Source: Capitella teleta (lineage: Eukaryota > Annelida > Polychaeta > Capitellidae). From it: a stretch of DNA of 64,000 nt. The stretch lies in NCBI GenBank assembly GCA_000328365.1, contig KB308469.1:44574-108573 (forward strand). Direction: 5' to 3'. This document shows, in pieces, positions 39,121-52,200 of the stretch; position 1 is the stretch's first letter, and every line of letters begins with the position of its first letter. Below the pieces are notes generated by a model, which was given only the letters and a program-made list of their open reading frames with translations, was not told the DNA's origin and made no database searches. A program made the translations under genes and the position numbers.

Positions 39121-39290
39121 TGTGATTGGCTCATGGTTTGACCTACATTATTCTGATTGGTCGCTGCATCTCACGCCAGTGTTTGGGCAACTGGCGACCA
39201 TGCACCGAAAGCGATCAGTCTGAAGAACCAAAACATTGGCGCATTTCGAGTAGAAATCCTGCTTCAAAAAGAGAAAACATCAAATCGGTG
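39121..39290 (+). promoter_or_regulatory. INSIG promoter and first non-coding exon
   Basis: Two inverted CCAAT boxes (attgg at 39125 and 39156) stand close to tcacgccag at 39171-39179, which matches the sterol regulatory consensus TCACNCCAC at eight of nine positions. SREBP sites next to NF-Y sites are the known layout of sterol-responsive promoters, and vertebrate INSIG1 is an SREBP target. A strong donor (aaatcg/gtgagt) at 39287 probably ends the non-coding first exon, joining to the acceptor just before the start codon near 40307. Confidence 0.55.
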
Positions 39291-39560
39291 AGTAGTATTA
39301 GCTCTCGTCTGCTGTACGGTGCACTTGTGTTTGTGATTGGTCGTTTGCGATTGCCGGAATTACCGCTTCTATCGAGCATCAGCTGATTAAAAACCCGCTC
39401 CTCTGTGACTCTATGATCTATCTCAGTCTGAGAGTCTCAAGTCTCAAGAGTCTGCAAGGTAAATGGTATCAGTGATTCAGACAGGAATTCCTAGTTTGTG
39501 TTACACTAAATACATACATGTTCAACGTTGATTATCAAATTGAATTAGGACAACCATATG

Positions 39561-39790
39561 GCTGACTTACTACAGCGAGCCGCCATGGGTATAAATGGGT
39601 TTAAAGTAGCACAGATAAATCCGGGCGAGGTCTACGTACTTACTACCTCCCTCGGTCTCGCTGTAGCCTGTAGTATAAGTATGTCAGCTAGTAGCTGACA
39701 TACTACAGCGAGCCCAATACAGACCTCGCCCGAGAATCTGTGCTAGTCAGCTAGGTTTAAAGATACAGACCTTGCCCGATTTATATCTGC
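39561..39790. repeat. Cluster of short palindromic dispersed elements
   Basis: In the presumed first intron of INSIG. One copy (39561-39690) is a foldback: gctgacttactacagcgag at the left and ctcgctgtag...tatgtcagct at the right, with inverted agcacagataaatc and gggcgaggtct between. A second direct copy follows at 39692-39745 (agctgacatactacagcgag to gagaatctgtgcta) and a partial one near 39766-39790. Confidence 0.85.
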
Positions 39791-40314
39791 TAACTACTAA
39801 TACGGGAGTTTTAAATCCTAGTCCTCCTAGACCTAGGGGATTGTGTCTAAGACAAGTAATTTTATGTAGTTAGGTAAGGTGCTCCTACTCCTACCTCGTC
39901 TCCTACCTCGTCTCAATCTTATGACTCTTTAGTTTTCGTGGAATTCCCAAGTTCTTGAATTAGCTGCAATTTTCACTATAGTCTATACCAGTAAGTGAGT
40001 AACTATCAGCAGCTTAAGCCTGATTATAATTTATTATTCCCAGGAAGTGAGGCGCAAGTTGTTCAGTCTTTGAAACTTTGTGTGTGCAGCACAAATTAAC
40101 AATAATTACAATTAGCTCTATGACTATGGAAGCGGAATTTAGTTCATTGCGTCCCATGAGGATGCTCATAAATTGACGATCATCTCTTGCATCTGACTTC
40201 TGTCAAACTTCCAAATTGATGTACTTTTCACTTTGCTCTTTTGATAATATCTGTGCTCTATCTTATCTGTTGATGCACGGGAGGATCTAAGACTCATTTT
40301 ATTTCAGCAGCACA

Positions 40315-41389
40315 ATGACCGTGTCAACATGCAGCCTGATCATGCGTGGCATGTGCCTCTTCTGCATCGGAGTCTTCTTTTCCCTCGTCCTCAACTTGCT
40401 CCAAGTCCAGCAAGAAGTGATTGTATTTGCTGACGTGGTAGACAACTTATTCAAATCTGCGTGGTGGGTGGCTCCAAGCTGTGGAACAGCCGCTGGTGAG
40501 TACAAGGCCTCCCCCTCACCGCGCCTCATCTGATGCCCGTTCATTTCAGCCGTCATCGGTCTCCTTTACCCTTTTTTTGACCATCATCTTGGAGAACCTC
40601 ACACATACAAGCGAGAGTGGTCCAGCGTGATGAGATGCATCGCTGTCTTTGTGGGGATCAACCATGCGTGTGCCGTATCCTTTTACACCATCAATCTATT
40701 GCTTGTTAATTTCATTCTTTATTCAATTGATATTCCTTGACCAATTAACTAGAAAATTGACTTTGCCAACAACATGCAGCTTTCTCTGACCCTGTCAGCC
40801 ATGTCCATTGGCCTCTGGTGGCTGTTTGATCGGTCGCGCAGTGGATTCGGTCTTGGGATCGGAATTGCCGTTCTTGCCACTTTTGTCACTCAACTTCTAG
40901 TCTACAATGGCGTCTACAGGTGAGAGATCTCATTTATGTTTTCATGGTTCTGTCTGGTGGCTGTGAACTGGAGACTGGTTTCACTCTCAATATCAACATT
41001 TGAGTTTTTTTTTTTTTTTAGCATTGTGTAGAGTATTTTAATGATTCCTTTTATAAGAGGAGGCTTTTTTCATTGTCAAAATTGAGGTTTGTTGTTGACC
41101 ATTGTTCATTTCTGCAGATACACGGCCCCTGATTTCCTCTTTGTGCGTTCATGGCTTCCATGCATCTTCTTCTCTGGTGGCGTTACCATGGGCAACATTG
41201 GACGGCAGTTGGCTGTGGTAAGTCTCCCTCGCGGAACAAAAAAAATAAAATCTCAAACTTTTACCAAATTTGAAATCTGAGAAAACAGGATAATTTACCA
41301 TTTTGTGAGTTGCTAATTGATTAAAAAAAAATACTTTTTTTTTTTTGCAGTATGATTATGTGGATGAAGTGAAACAGCACCGAGAGTAA
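40315..41389 (+). CDS. INSIG: INSIG, insulin-induced gene protein (ER sterol sensor)
   Basis: Polytopic ER membrane protein that binds oxysterol, retains SCAP-SREBP in the ER and aids sterol-driven HMG-CoA reductase degradation. Five coding exons: 40315-40495, 40550-40674, 40753-40919, 41118-41217 and 41351-41389; 203 aa (human INSIG2 225). Sequence runs [114 protein letters not shown] and GNIGRQLA. The Asp in FDRSRSG, needed for SCAP binding in mammals, is kept. The last short exon ends VDEVKQHRE, resembling the INSIG2 tail (AEKSHQE) more than INSIG1. The start is the first ATG of the exon after the acceptor; the N-terminus is shorter than in vertebrates. Confidence 0.97.
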
Positions 41390-44300
41390 AAGTGTGTTTC
41401 ATCAGAATGGATTTAAAATGTGCGCCATGATGTTTGTCTTCTGCATGCAGAGGATTGCGGCTGGAGAAATGACCTAGGAAATAACGAACTGTGTTCATGC
41501 AAGGAATGTGTTAATCTTGTGGTTCAATTCTCACCTCTATTTATGTACTCTTGTTTTTTTCATTTTTTTCCCATTCAAACTCCTCTCATGTGTGTGTGTT
41601 TGTTGATAATCTTGTCAAACAGGGTATTTTTCCACTTCTGAGAGATATTTGTTCTTTTAGTTTTTTTTAATAGCATTTTTTTTCCTCAAACTGAGTAATC
41701 TCAAAAATTGAAGAAAGAGAAAAATCTAAATTTGATCTCATTTTTCTATCTTGATTTTTTATTTAATATTAAAAAAAATAATCAAAATTGTTTCATGGGT
41801 CACATATCTTTTTTCAAAATTTTTCATTCTCATTGTCATATTTCACAATTTGTCATGTTTTTCATCTCTGGTGTGAGTCCTCATTAAGTTCTTTAAGATT
41901 TGTGAATAGTCCCTCCCTTTCATTCATCATATCCCATAATGCATTTCTCTTCCTTTTTTTTTTTCTCTCGGCAGACCCTTTTTGTTCTAAAAAAACATGA
42001 CTGCTGGTTAGGATATTCTCATTAAAATTTGATATTTAATACAAATTGTTGGTTTTTCTACTCATTTGCACATAATTGTATCGGCTTGCAATTTCCACCC
42101 AGTTATGCAATATACTGCAGAGGCCAGTGTAACTTCACGACTGAATTCCCTTGCAGTGCAGAAGTACTTGTGAGCACAATGACTATGCAGTTTCACTTTC
42201 TACGTGCGTAATACTCGTACACATCACGTATTGTGAATCTCAGTGATCATTACAATCATCACTGATGATAATTGTGCTCAATAGCATAACATGGATGTTG
42301 GTAATTAAGCTGATAAGATTAATAAGGCGATCTCACATGAAACGTGACGCACTTGGTGAACAGATAAGCGCGTGAGACAACATCAAACTCGTGAAGAAAA
42401 AACATATCGATCATCCAAGAGCGATTTAATGGAAGATTGTAGAGTCAGCTTCGTGTGATGTTTCATTCCATTTAGTCGACATCGAATGAGCTTCCCTGGT
42501 CGCGTGTTGTAAATGACATCGGGGGGTAATTATGCCAATCTATCATCATATACATAATTATATCAGCAATCGATATTATGGTATTGGCATTGGATTATTG
42601 GAAAATTTAACGGAAGGACCATGGCTGCCTATATAGCTATGTGAGCCGACCTCATCGACCCGCGTATTGGGTGATCAGATATCGAACCACTTTTACGAGA
42701 AAAAAACAAAACAAAAAAAAAAAACAAAAAAACAGCGTGGCACGTCATTCGGTCAAAGAGAAGGGAAAAAATCTGGTACATATTTGGTTGAAGAAGTACA
42801 TCTGAGTGCACCATGTGCCCAGGTATTGACACAAACTTGATGAACATGTATTTAGGATTATAGGTATACTTTGTATTGTGTCAGGGGGGGGCCTAGATGA
42901 CAATCTCTAATACGTGTCGCAATTATAAAAGAAAGCCCGTCACAATACCAGGTTGGTGTTCATTAGTTCGCACGGCATGTCCTTTATTCAGGGAAGGCGG
43001 TTAATGTCTGCAGGAGTTGGGGTGCATCCAAATAATATAGCTGTCCAATAATATCAAAATATACCGTACATACCAATCTCACCATTGCTTGGTTGGCTCT
43101 AAAATGGAGAATAGACATCTACACGAGGCTCTCGAGTACCAAAGTTTCGAGCATTTTGCATTGCATGTTAGAGAGGATTGACAATACTCGCAAAACATAA
43201 TAAAAATTGCAACCTGTAAGCAAGCGCAGGCCACAATCCAATACATGTATTTCCTTCTCTCGAAGATAGAAACCAAATAATCAAATATGCAATCGTCCTT
43301 ATACACGTGATCATCAACTTCTTACACAAATCACGTGTGTGATGCCCGTGCAACCACACGCAGAGCGCTATAGATTGTGATAAATGCACAAATCAGCTCT
43401 TAAAATAATCGAGCATTGCCAACTAATCTATACACACATGTACAGCTGAAAGCAGAAAAAAGCTCGACGCAGCCTACCTTGTGTACATTTGTGTACATTT
43501 TATCGATAACTTCATCCACCCTTCGTTTGATCGAACTGTTGTGCTGACAATTACTTCATATCCCTCACAATATGCCAATCAGAAGGATTGTTTTTACTGT
43601 GGTATTTCTACTGGGGCATTACCTTATAATTTTATGCAAGGAGTCTCGCCATTACATGATCTCACCTGATCTTACCGAGCAACCTCGGAACTTCATTTTA
43701 TTTGATAAATTCGTTTGGTTAATGAAATAATCAACCTAGATACTTTATCGTAATTTTCATTAACCTCAAAGTCCAAGAACTAAGGAAGATCGGTAAAGCA
43801 AAGTATGCGCATATGTCTATAATTGGTAACCAAGTTTGACGTACGGGACACGAGAAGCGTGAATGTACAGAACATATCATGTATATGTACACAGATCAGG
43901 TGAGTTGACCGTATGTTGGGCTCCTTCGCTTTCATCTATAATTGGCAACATTTAAGTCAGAAACACAATTAGACTGAGATGAGGCTCACATAATATATGC
44001 CTGAACTCTGCAGTATGCTGCAGAGCGTTTGCTGCATAGAACTTGGCTGCGTAGGCACGCGTATTCGTTCGTTATACATACCTGTATCATGATGTATGCA
44101 CTTCAGAGTGTCGAGTACAGAAGTAGAACTATCCGCCCTCTTGAACTCTTAGGTAATTGGGTTGAGATTGTTTGAGATAACTTTTTATATCGCATAACAC
44201 ACCCTTGCGCAACTGCCACCGAATGGTACTACCGTAACTACGTGCATATGTAATTATATATACAACGCGACCTTTATATGTTTTACCCTGAAAAATGCAC

Positions 44301-45490
44301 GTAGGCTACTCTAGATAAACTCACGGTTAATCATTCGTCGATCTAGATTCGTTGGTACCATAATTATTTAATTGACGAGAAAATCTTTTTATTTATTTTT
44401 AAGGTCGATGCAATTCGGTGGATTCACCGACGGCTGGACCCTCGATCCAATAATGTCAGACCTGAATGCAAGTAAACCTTACCGAAGAAGGCTTACTTGC
44501 AAATTCGTTATTATCGTGGTCTTTTGAATTAGGTCGTGACATTAACATTTAGTGTGGTGAACCTTTCTTTACCCACGCGGTAATTCAATTGGGGAAAACC
44601 CTTCATAATAATATTGCACATGCGTGCAATAAAAGTATAAGTTCACAAATTAGATTTATATATCCTGTGAATAATTATTTTTGACCTCAACTGTTTGAGT
44701 TAACCAAATCGCGCCTATTGCTGCATGGATTGCTCAGTATGTTCTGCTACTTGTCATATTGTATTACGTCATATTGTATTACGTCATATTGTATTACGTC
44801 ATATTGTATTATCATATTCGATTACGTAATAAACCTTTGAATTGAATTGAATTGAAGTATCATGCACGCATGCGCAGTTGCGTGTATTTTTTTTTTTTTT
44901 TTTTATTATTTGCACTTCGTGTAGCACACATCAAATCACGAAATCTTCGATCGTGGATCCATTTTGCATCTTGTCTTCCTATTTAGAAGTTGAGTCTCGA
45001 AACATGAGTGTATACAAACATATTCAGCTATTTTATAGCTTCCAAGGAAACAAACATCGCATTTAGTTCACATATACGTACTTATTTCAATGCGTGTGTG
45101 ATGCAACACGCGCCGTTTGAAATGAAGATTTTTTTTTCTTTCAGGAGAAAAACTGACAGCTAAGAATTTTATTACTGCTGAAGAATTCGGTCATATGAGC
45201 CCACGACTTCTCAAGTTCTTTACAATTTTGATTCATTACACGGAGAGGGAAACCCCCTCCCCCCTCAACAACATCCCCCCTCTAAAAAAAGATAAACAGT
45301 TTTGACTAAAAACAAATGATATCAAAAAAATTACTCGGAAGCAGATGACAAGCCATACGAGAGCTGAAACGTGTTTTCAATTTCGTTTTCACGCGCTCTT
45401 GAAATTATGTCAATTGGGTGTGAAAAGCATTTCAATGGTTTTAAACAATGCTACAGTTACAACAGCATTTAAATATTATCTAAGAAAGCA
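41390..45490. other. INSIG 3' flank and gene-free spacer
   Basis: No further gene recognised. Notable simple features: A/C-rich run near 42700-42732; a hairpin tgcaagtaa / ttacttgca at about 44467-44503; a 15-bp tandem repeat (catattgtattacgt, about four copies) at 44752-44812; and a retroposon-type tail at 44826-44856. Confidence 0.5.
44752..44857 (+). mobile_element. Retroposon 3' end with AATTG pentamer tail
   Basis: A 15-bp tandem (catattgtattacgt) is followed by aataaacctttg and then attgaattgaattgaa. Poly(A)-signal-like AATAAA followed by a pentamer tail suggests the 3' end of a non-LTR retroposon. A similar tail is at 58.94-58.97 kb. Confidence 0.5.
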
Positions 45491-45493
45491 TTA

Positions 45494-45850
45494 TGTCGCG
45501 GTTACCCCTGTCTTACCCAAACCAATTTAAATGTTTAATTAGTTTCTCATTTTGCCTGACCACCTGTGACACTTTATTGTGATGTAATTCTTGTTACGTA
45601 ACCTCACGTTGTAAAGGTGGGGCTGTAAAAAGCCCGCACCCTGTAATCAATCTTCACCTGTGCTCGAGTTGCCCAATAAAAGAAAGTGTTCGTTGGAAAT
45701 CGGGGAGTTCTCCGTCGACCAGTCTTCACGTATCCAGAGCAGTTCGTCATTCCTTGGCTAGCCCAAAAGGCTGCCTACTACAGGGACTGGATCGCGATGC
45801 TGGCCAATTAGACGGAGAATGTGTGTCCTGCCTACCCCTAGAACGTGACA
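45494..45850 (+). mobile_element. Solo LTR of an LTR retrotransposon, copy 2
   Basis: A 357-bp plus-strand copy from tgtcgcggttacccctg to gaacgtgaca, with 4-bp target duplication ATTA on both sides and a polyadenylation signal aataaa inside. Same family as 37139-37493 but in opposite orientation. No internal region is present, so this is also a fossil solo LTR. Confidence 0.85.
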
Positions 45851-45861
45851 ATTATATATCT

Positions 45862-46255
45862 AATGTATAGTGGTTAACATAGAATATAACACTACGAGAA
45901 ATTGTTGTGAGATTGCGCTCGTTGAGCCATGCTTATCATCTATGCTCTGAATTACGTAACTCTCGGGTATTTTTGATAACTGGTGCATCATACATTCTTG
46001 TAGATTGTTGAATCCAAATGATCAACACGAACGATAAACCGACAGATATGAAGTGATAAAATAGTCTTGTGACGGTGCGCCTATGACTATATACAATCAA
46101 GAATGATTATTGATCAATGAATCATACCGTTTGCGTGTGTTGTAATCAGAATGAAAACTTGTATGCATAATGTATTCGAGACGGAGACGCAGGAAAACGA
46201 CCAAAACACGCAAAAAGCCACCGCCACCCATTCATAACGCACTCAACCTGTATGC
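45862..46255 (-). repeat. Dispersed repeat block B, copy 2 (inverted)
   Basis: The reverse complement matches 37543-37940 over its whole length, beginning acaggttgagtgcgttatga. It lies next to a solo LTR, as does copy 1, but on the opposite side relative to LTR orientation. The pair could therefore not have arisen by one simple inverted duplication. Confidence 0.85.
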
Positions 46256-49200
46256 TATCAAATTCTTTCACTGGTTCCCTGCACCATGGTCAGATACTTG
46301 TATACAGAGTTGGCCAAAAGTAATCTATCTACTTCATGTTCAAGATTTCAATGTTTTCCAATGGTGCTACGCATTTCCCAAAAAGTGTTAGAAAACAGAC
46401 CGCAGTGTAAAAATCACACAAAGATAAGAGAAATACTAGTAAATGCTTGGCATGGTTAGTTTAACATGTCACGCTGCTATTCCTGTCATATCAGACCCTT
46501 TTATTTCACCTGCTCTCATGGATCCAATAGTTGGATCCTTCTTTTTAATTTCTTTAATTTCCATGTTTATAGCGATGGATTTTATTCAGCATGAAATGAC
46601 TGACCCAACATCTTTCTTGCAGGCAACTCCATCCTGTCATTGGAATTGACCTGCATGTCGAAAAAGTTTACGAATATGGAAAATTATTTCTTATAGGCAT
46701 TTAATTTCAGGAAAAAAAAACCCTTGATGTACATGTAATAATAACCAACAAAACCAGAGGAAAGAGTTGGAAAAAAGTGTACATGATGCACCAACTATAG
46801 TCGGTACATGACACAGCTGTCCTATCATACATAAAATTATTAATGACAATGTATGTGTCTTTTGTGCCAAGGCCTAAACTTTCATTTTTCACCTTTAAAA
46901 CTCATCCTGAGTTACAGCGGGGTTTTTTTTTTCTTTCTTGTTCCTATACCATATACACAATTACACTGTATATAATGCAGTTTGTGCTATAACTTCTAAT
47001 GATTTCAGTCATGTTTTATTCGCCATACATTTGATTCATTTCACTCTGATTTTAGCGTATTGCCCGTATATTGTGATGGATTTTACGCTTCTTAAACTAA
47101 CAAGTCCAAATCTACGCACCAAACATTAAGTCATACTGTGGTAAATAAATGTGTATACTAGTACTCACAAACCTTTCGAACAGAAACTTACACATAATTA
47201 ATGTATTACAAAGCTTTATTCCGCTGATTTCTTTCGTAGAATTGCCACTCAAAGACTTCGCAAACAAGATCTGCGCCAATAGCCACGGGATCCAATAAAA
47301 GCGCTGCTTGGTTGTCAAGGGCAACAGACGAAACTTCCTCCAGGGACGCACAATAGTCCACCTCTTGACCGCTCCTGAGGGCAGATCTGATCGGAAGAGG
47401 GCCCTGGACCTCAGCGACGCTCCTCGCTAGATGCCGCTATACAGTAGTATACACGTTGCAGTATAAGTTTATAATAACTTATAATAATCATCAGTTTCTC
47501 ATTAATCCGACCGATCCGATCATTAATGGAGTCAGAGTATAACTAAGCTCGGAATAATGAAGAACATCTGGTGCGAAAGTGTGACGGAATTCTCTAATAC
47601 CTGCGCATGTGGTGGAATCGCGGGGTATGGATGACTTACTGTATAGGAAGGAAATTTCCGCGTACTGCAATTCTCAATAAATGAAGTTCAATAAAATATC
47701 TTAAGCAATGATGTCGATAGACGTAGAAATCATTGCTCGGAACTGCAATGCAACATTGAGATATCATAACGTTTAATGGAAACACACCGTTATGGCAAAC
47801 TGCTTTGCAAAACAACCTTTGCAAGGAAATACGAGAGCGAGGCTGAAAGGCCGACGGGAGGGGTTGCCCTGATGGGATTGAGGGCAGAGGGTCGCCTTCC
47901 ATTGCTACAATTGGATCAGTTGATCTGATTGATAAAGATGTATTGCACATTCCTCCGTGAATCAACACACGCGAATGACCACGATGGTCATCTACGTGAA
48001 TAGAGGGCATCACTTAGTGATACATGAGTGACGAATCGAACACAGAATCTGAAGGAATCCGGCGGTGAATTCAGGTCGTATACCACTCGAAGGCATATTT
48101 GAGTTGGAAGCTAATCTTACGAGTCTGTTATTATGATCCCTCAGTATTGCTAATATCATCCACAATGTTAAATTCGTTGTTCAGATTCAATTAATCACAA
48201 TTCACAAAAAGAGTGAGACAGCACAGTAAATATAAAGAGAAACAGAGGAAAAAAAAATCCAATGAATTAATGAAGGGAGGGGGGTGGGGGTGCGCTACTA
48301 TAGTATATCATCCATTGGAAATACATAATGATGAAGTATAAGCTATATTTTCCTAGCACCCATGTATCCCGGAATGCACCGCGCGCAGCAAGTGCAAAGT
48401 CCTTTGCGTGCAAAACGCACGTGAAACGTTATTGCTCGTCCAAAGAGCTAAACATTCAGTCGAACGGAGTGATTTTGCCCAACACGCAGAGAAAAGCAAT
48501 GTTATGAAGTGCAAAGCTGAGTGTTTGTTCAAACAAGTTGAAACAGCGGTCAACCTGCCAATCACGTTGAACACCTTGAGCGCAGCAGAGATTCCATGAA
48601 ATCGTAAAGCCAAAGGGTGTGGATGGCAGTTGTCTGCATGCTTCACCTGAAGGTCAGATTCACAAGGTTCATTTGTGGTATGAAATGGACAATCACTTTT
48701 ACATGTTCAGCCTCATCCACAATAGTCACTCCAGAAAGCAGAGTTCCGACAGGCCTATGAGCTTTTGTCTGAAATGTGAGAAGCTTTTCGAAACAATTAA
48801 TAGGAGGTGTAAAACCCGAAGTAATACAGGTTTGCCTGGAATTAGCCTAGATCTGGGAGAATATTGTTTTGGAGAAGTTGGGTTTGAGGTCAGTGGGTTC
48901 AACTTGTGCTGCTTCATAGCAAAATGCAATGAGTCATACGGATAACACTAATGTCCAGTTGGTGTAAGTGAAGCGTGGTTGAGGGGTCGCCTGCTTCTTA
49001 TTAGGCAATGAGCATAACGAGCCAGTTGACCTGGACTTTGGGTCAGTGGCGGCCATTTTCCCCTCATTTCAAAATAGATAAAGTCATATTTTCGTTTAGA
49101 TACCATTTTGCGATCACGATAGACATGATTTCGCTGTCAACATGCATTTATATTGCATCATCACCAGCGTTGATTTATCCTTGTCTGATTGCATAATTGC

Positions 49201-52200
49201 TCTCGTATTGTAAACATTTCGGTGAGGTACGTGGAGTTTGCATGTACAGTGTACTCTGCATTTTCAGAATGGTGCGTGTTCCAAATCCAGGACTGTCACG
49301 TGAGGGATAATCCAGGGTGGTACATTGTACCAATCTGTTCATACATTCTATGTTTCATCTGGTTCAATGTAATACTATCGCTATTGATCAACAGTTTATA
49401 TGTATATTGCCAAGAGTTATCCGATTTTGGATGGACATCACTGCACAAGTTTTGCCGCAAAGGAACATGTCTGGACCTCTAGTCTCATTTAGACTGTCGG
49501 CCCATGAGGTCACTCTTCAGTTCACTTCTCAGTTCAACCCATCTTATGATGCAAAAATGAAAAAGCAGAAAGGAGTATTTCTTATAATGACTATTTTGTG
49601 TCTTTGTGACTGTCCATCGGCCGATGTAGCGAATATTCGCTGTGAATCCCTCTTCTGCTGAGAGAGAGTGTAGATTCGGAATTCGTCTCGGGGTGGAGAG
49701 GATCCGGACAAATCAAGTCATCTATTCAGACCCTTTTCATTTCTGTCTTTGCCATCTGTCGTGATTTCTGTCGTGATTGTCATCAGCGTATGCAAATCAC
49801 AGATCCAGCTAATACAGATGACAACTTGAGGTCGGAGTTTAGCAGCTCGATGTTGCTATGCCGCAAAAAACGAATGAGCGAACTGCGAATTCCTGAGGTT
49901 CTATATAGAACTACGGTCTATAATTCAGTGCAAAAGAGCCACAGGTGACGAGACTGGAGGCAATCACAAGTGCTCTCAGCTGGCAACCTCACTCGCTTGT
50001 TCTCTTCCTCGCTAATGACCATTGCTTCATTGACAGACGTCGCGATAAACCGGCACTTCATCACTCGACGAGGCAGCTCAAGTAATTGCTTGTTCTGAGC
50101 TAAGACTGCGTAGGAGGAAGATGAGAAAGAAGAAAGAGGAGGGGAGGAGAAAGAGGAGGAGCGGAGCTAACCCCACAGTGCTGTAATTGATTGCAATGAT
50201 TAGCGAGATATACAACTCACAAATGTGCTTCTGTTTGTAGCAAATCAATCAGATGAATCAGAGCACAGTGTTTGTTTCTGCCTTTCTTTGTTGTGCTAAT
50301 TCAACTTCTCCTTCCATGCTTCACTGGCGCCAAATCAATCTGAGAACACAAACAACCATTCACTCCCGATCCCATTCCCCTCAAAGGAGAAGCACCAGAC
50401 ACCACCAAGAATGGCGCTGACGCCCTGGTGCACGTTTCACACTGGTTCACGTGCAGCTATATATTCATGAATTTAAATACTTATAGTGTTCTAGCTACTG
50501 TTCTTGTTCAAGAGAGGTTCATCATACTACGGCTGACATACCTGCATATCAATGAGCGGAATCTGCTCTTATAAGACTGAACCAAATTGTCCATTACATG
50601 CATCAATCTGTCAATTTCGCCAGTGATGTAGAATGAGTGATCTCTTGTGAAGCATCGCGTATCGGAGTAAACTGTGTGACTTATTGTGTGACGATGATCA
50701 AAGTTGATCGATTCCACAGCACTGATTGCAGGTCAAAACATCTCATGCATAATTATTATATGGGTGCATTTGTTATGAGTGTCTATGTGTGTATAACATT
50801 GTCCACACAACTTCGGTGCAAAGAGAACGCCAATTAAAGGCAGAGCATGATATATTGTCATTGCTATGTTTGTTGACAAACACACAAAAAAATGAAGTAA
50901 AGTTTTGCTTTCAACAGCTGAGAGCACATTTTATGGTTGGTTTACCTCTTATTGGGTGACGCAGGAATTTATAAAATCTCAGGTTTAGGTTAGCAGGCAT
51001 GGATGAGCCTCTTAGGAAGAAAAAAAAGCTTCTCGATGATCTGATATCATTTGCATCAAAATCTCCATAAAATGATTTGCCGTCTGAGCACTTCACCCTG
51101 TTCGGCCTGTGATTGGTCGCAAGAGCCTCTGACCTCTGACCTGGGGTCAACAGGGGTCAACCAAGAGGTTGCTGATCTCGTTACCAGCTCAACGGGTCAC
51201 CTCTGTCCGTTGGATCCCTTAAAGCGAGACCGCACTTTCTGGGGGTATTCATGATGAAGTTAGTGCCCAAATAGCCCCTGAGGATGGTGTTTGGCGCAAA
51301 GAGCGGATTGGCTCCACTGACTTAACTAATCCGTTGATTAAGACGATAATGCGCTTAACCCTCACGCTACTTCGGGGCGAGGGAGAAGGCTGTGGATTTG
51401 CTGGGATCAAGATTACTTTGATTATATTGAATTATAATGAATTACATCAAATCGAATTGACGCACAATGCAGAGATGATTTGTAGATTGTCTAGCTGCAC
51501 CTGCATGCACCTGTGCCTGAAACATCTTAATCACCAACTGAACAGTGAACATGCTCGTCGAATCATGCAAACAAACAGAATGCGTGCCTGGGAGAAAGGC
51601 GAAGGTGCAATGTTGTAATGAACAGGTATCGACGTAGAAGGTGTGCGAGATATGAAGGTTAAATGTATATAGCGACAGATACACGTGCGATCAATATACT
51701 GATGACCCACCTCAATTGGCAAGCATAAAGGTCACACCGGGTGAATTAACACGGGAGACTGCATGTATTGAGTGTACATTCAGTGGTGTACACATATGTA
51801 TGCAAGCACGGCATGTCAAATGTTGCAAATTATTCTCTCAAAATACCACACACCAGCACTGTTCCCTCGCCTCCTTCATCATGGTAATTCTTTTCTCTTC
51901 TTCTAGGAGAATATGCTTTCTTCTTCTAGACATCTGCTCCTCTTCAAGCAGCACAACCACACACCACAATGCCCGCTTTCATGATGCTGTTATTGATACC
52001 GAACTTCTCTGAACTTCGTCAGTTTTCTTTTGCAGAAGCTGACAACAACACCATGCAATGCACATCCTAGTAGCACTCCGCCAAGAGGCGTCATGCAACC
52101 ACTTGCAGCGGCGTAGGCGAAAGAAGCAATAGACTCGGTTTCTATCTTAAGTGTTTTCCATGTAAATAGTGCAGCGAAGTATAGCAGTGCTTATTTGGCT

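Noticed and set aside
37139-45850. One complete LTR element between the two LTR copies
   Set aside because: The LTRs are in opposite orientation, each has its own target duplication, and the DNA between them holds the host INSIG gene.
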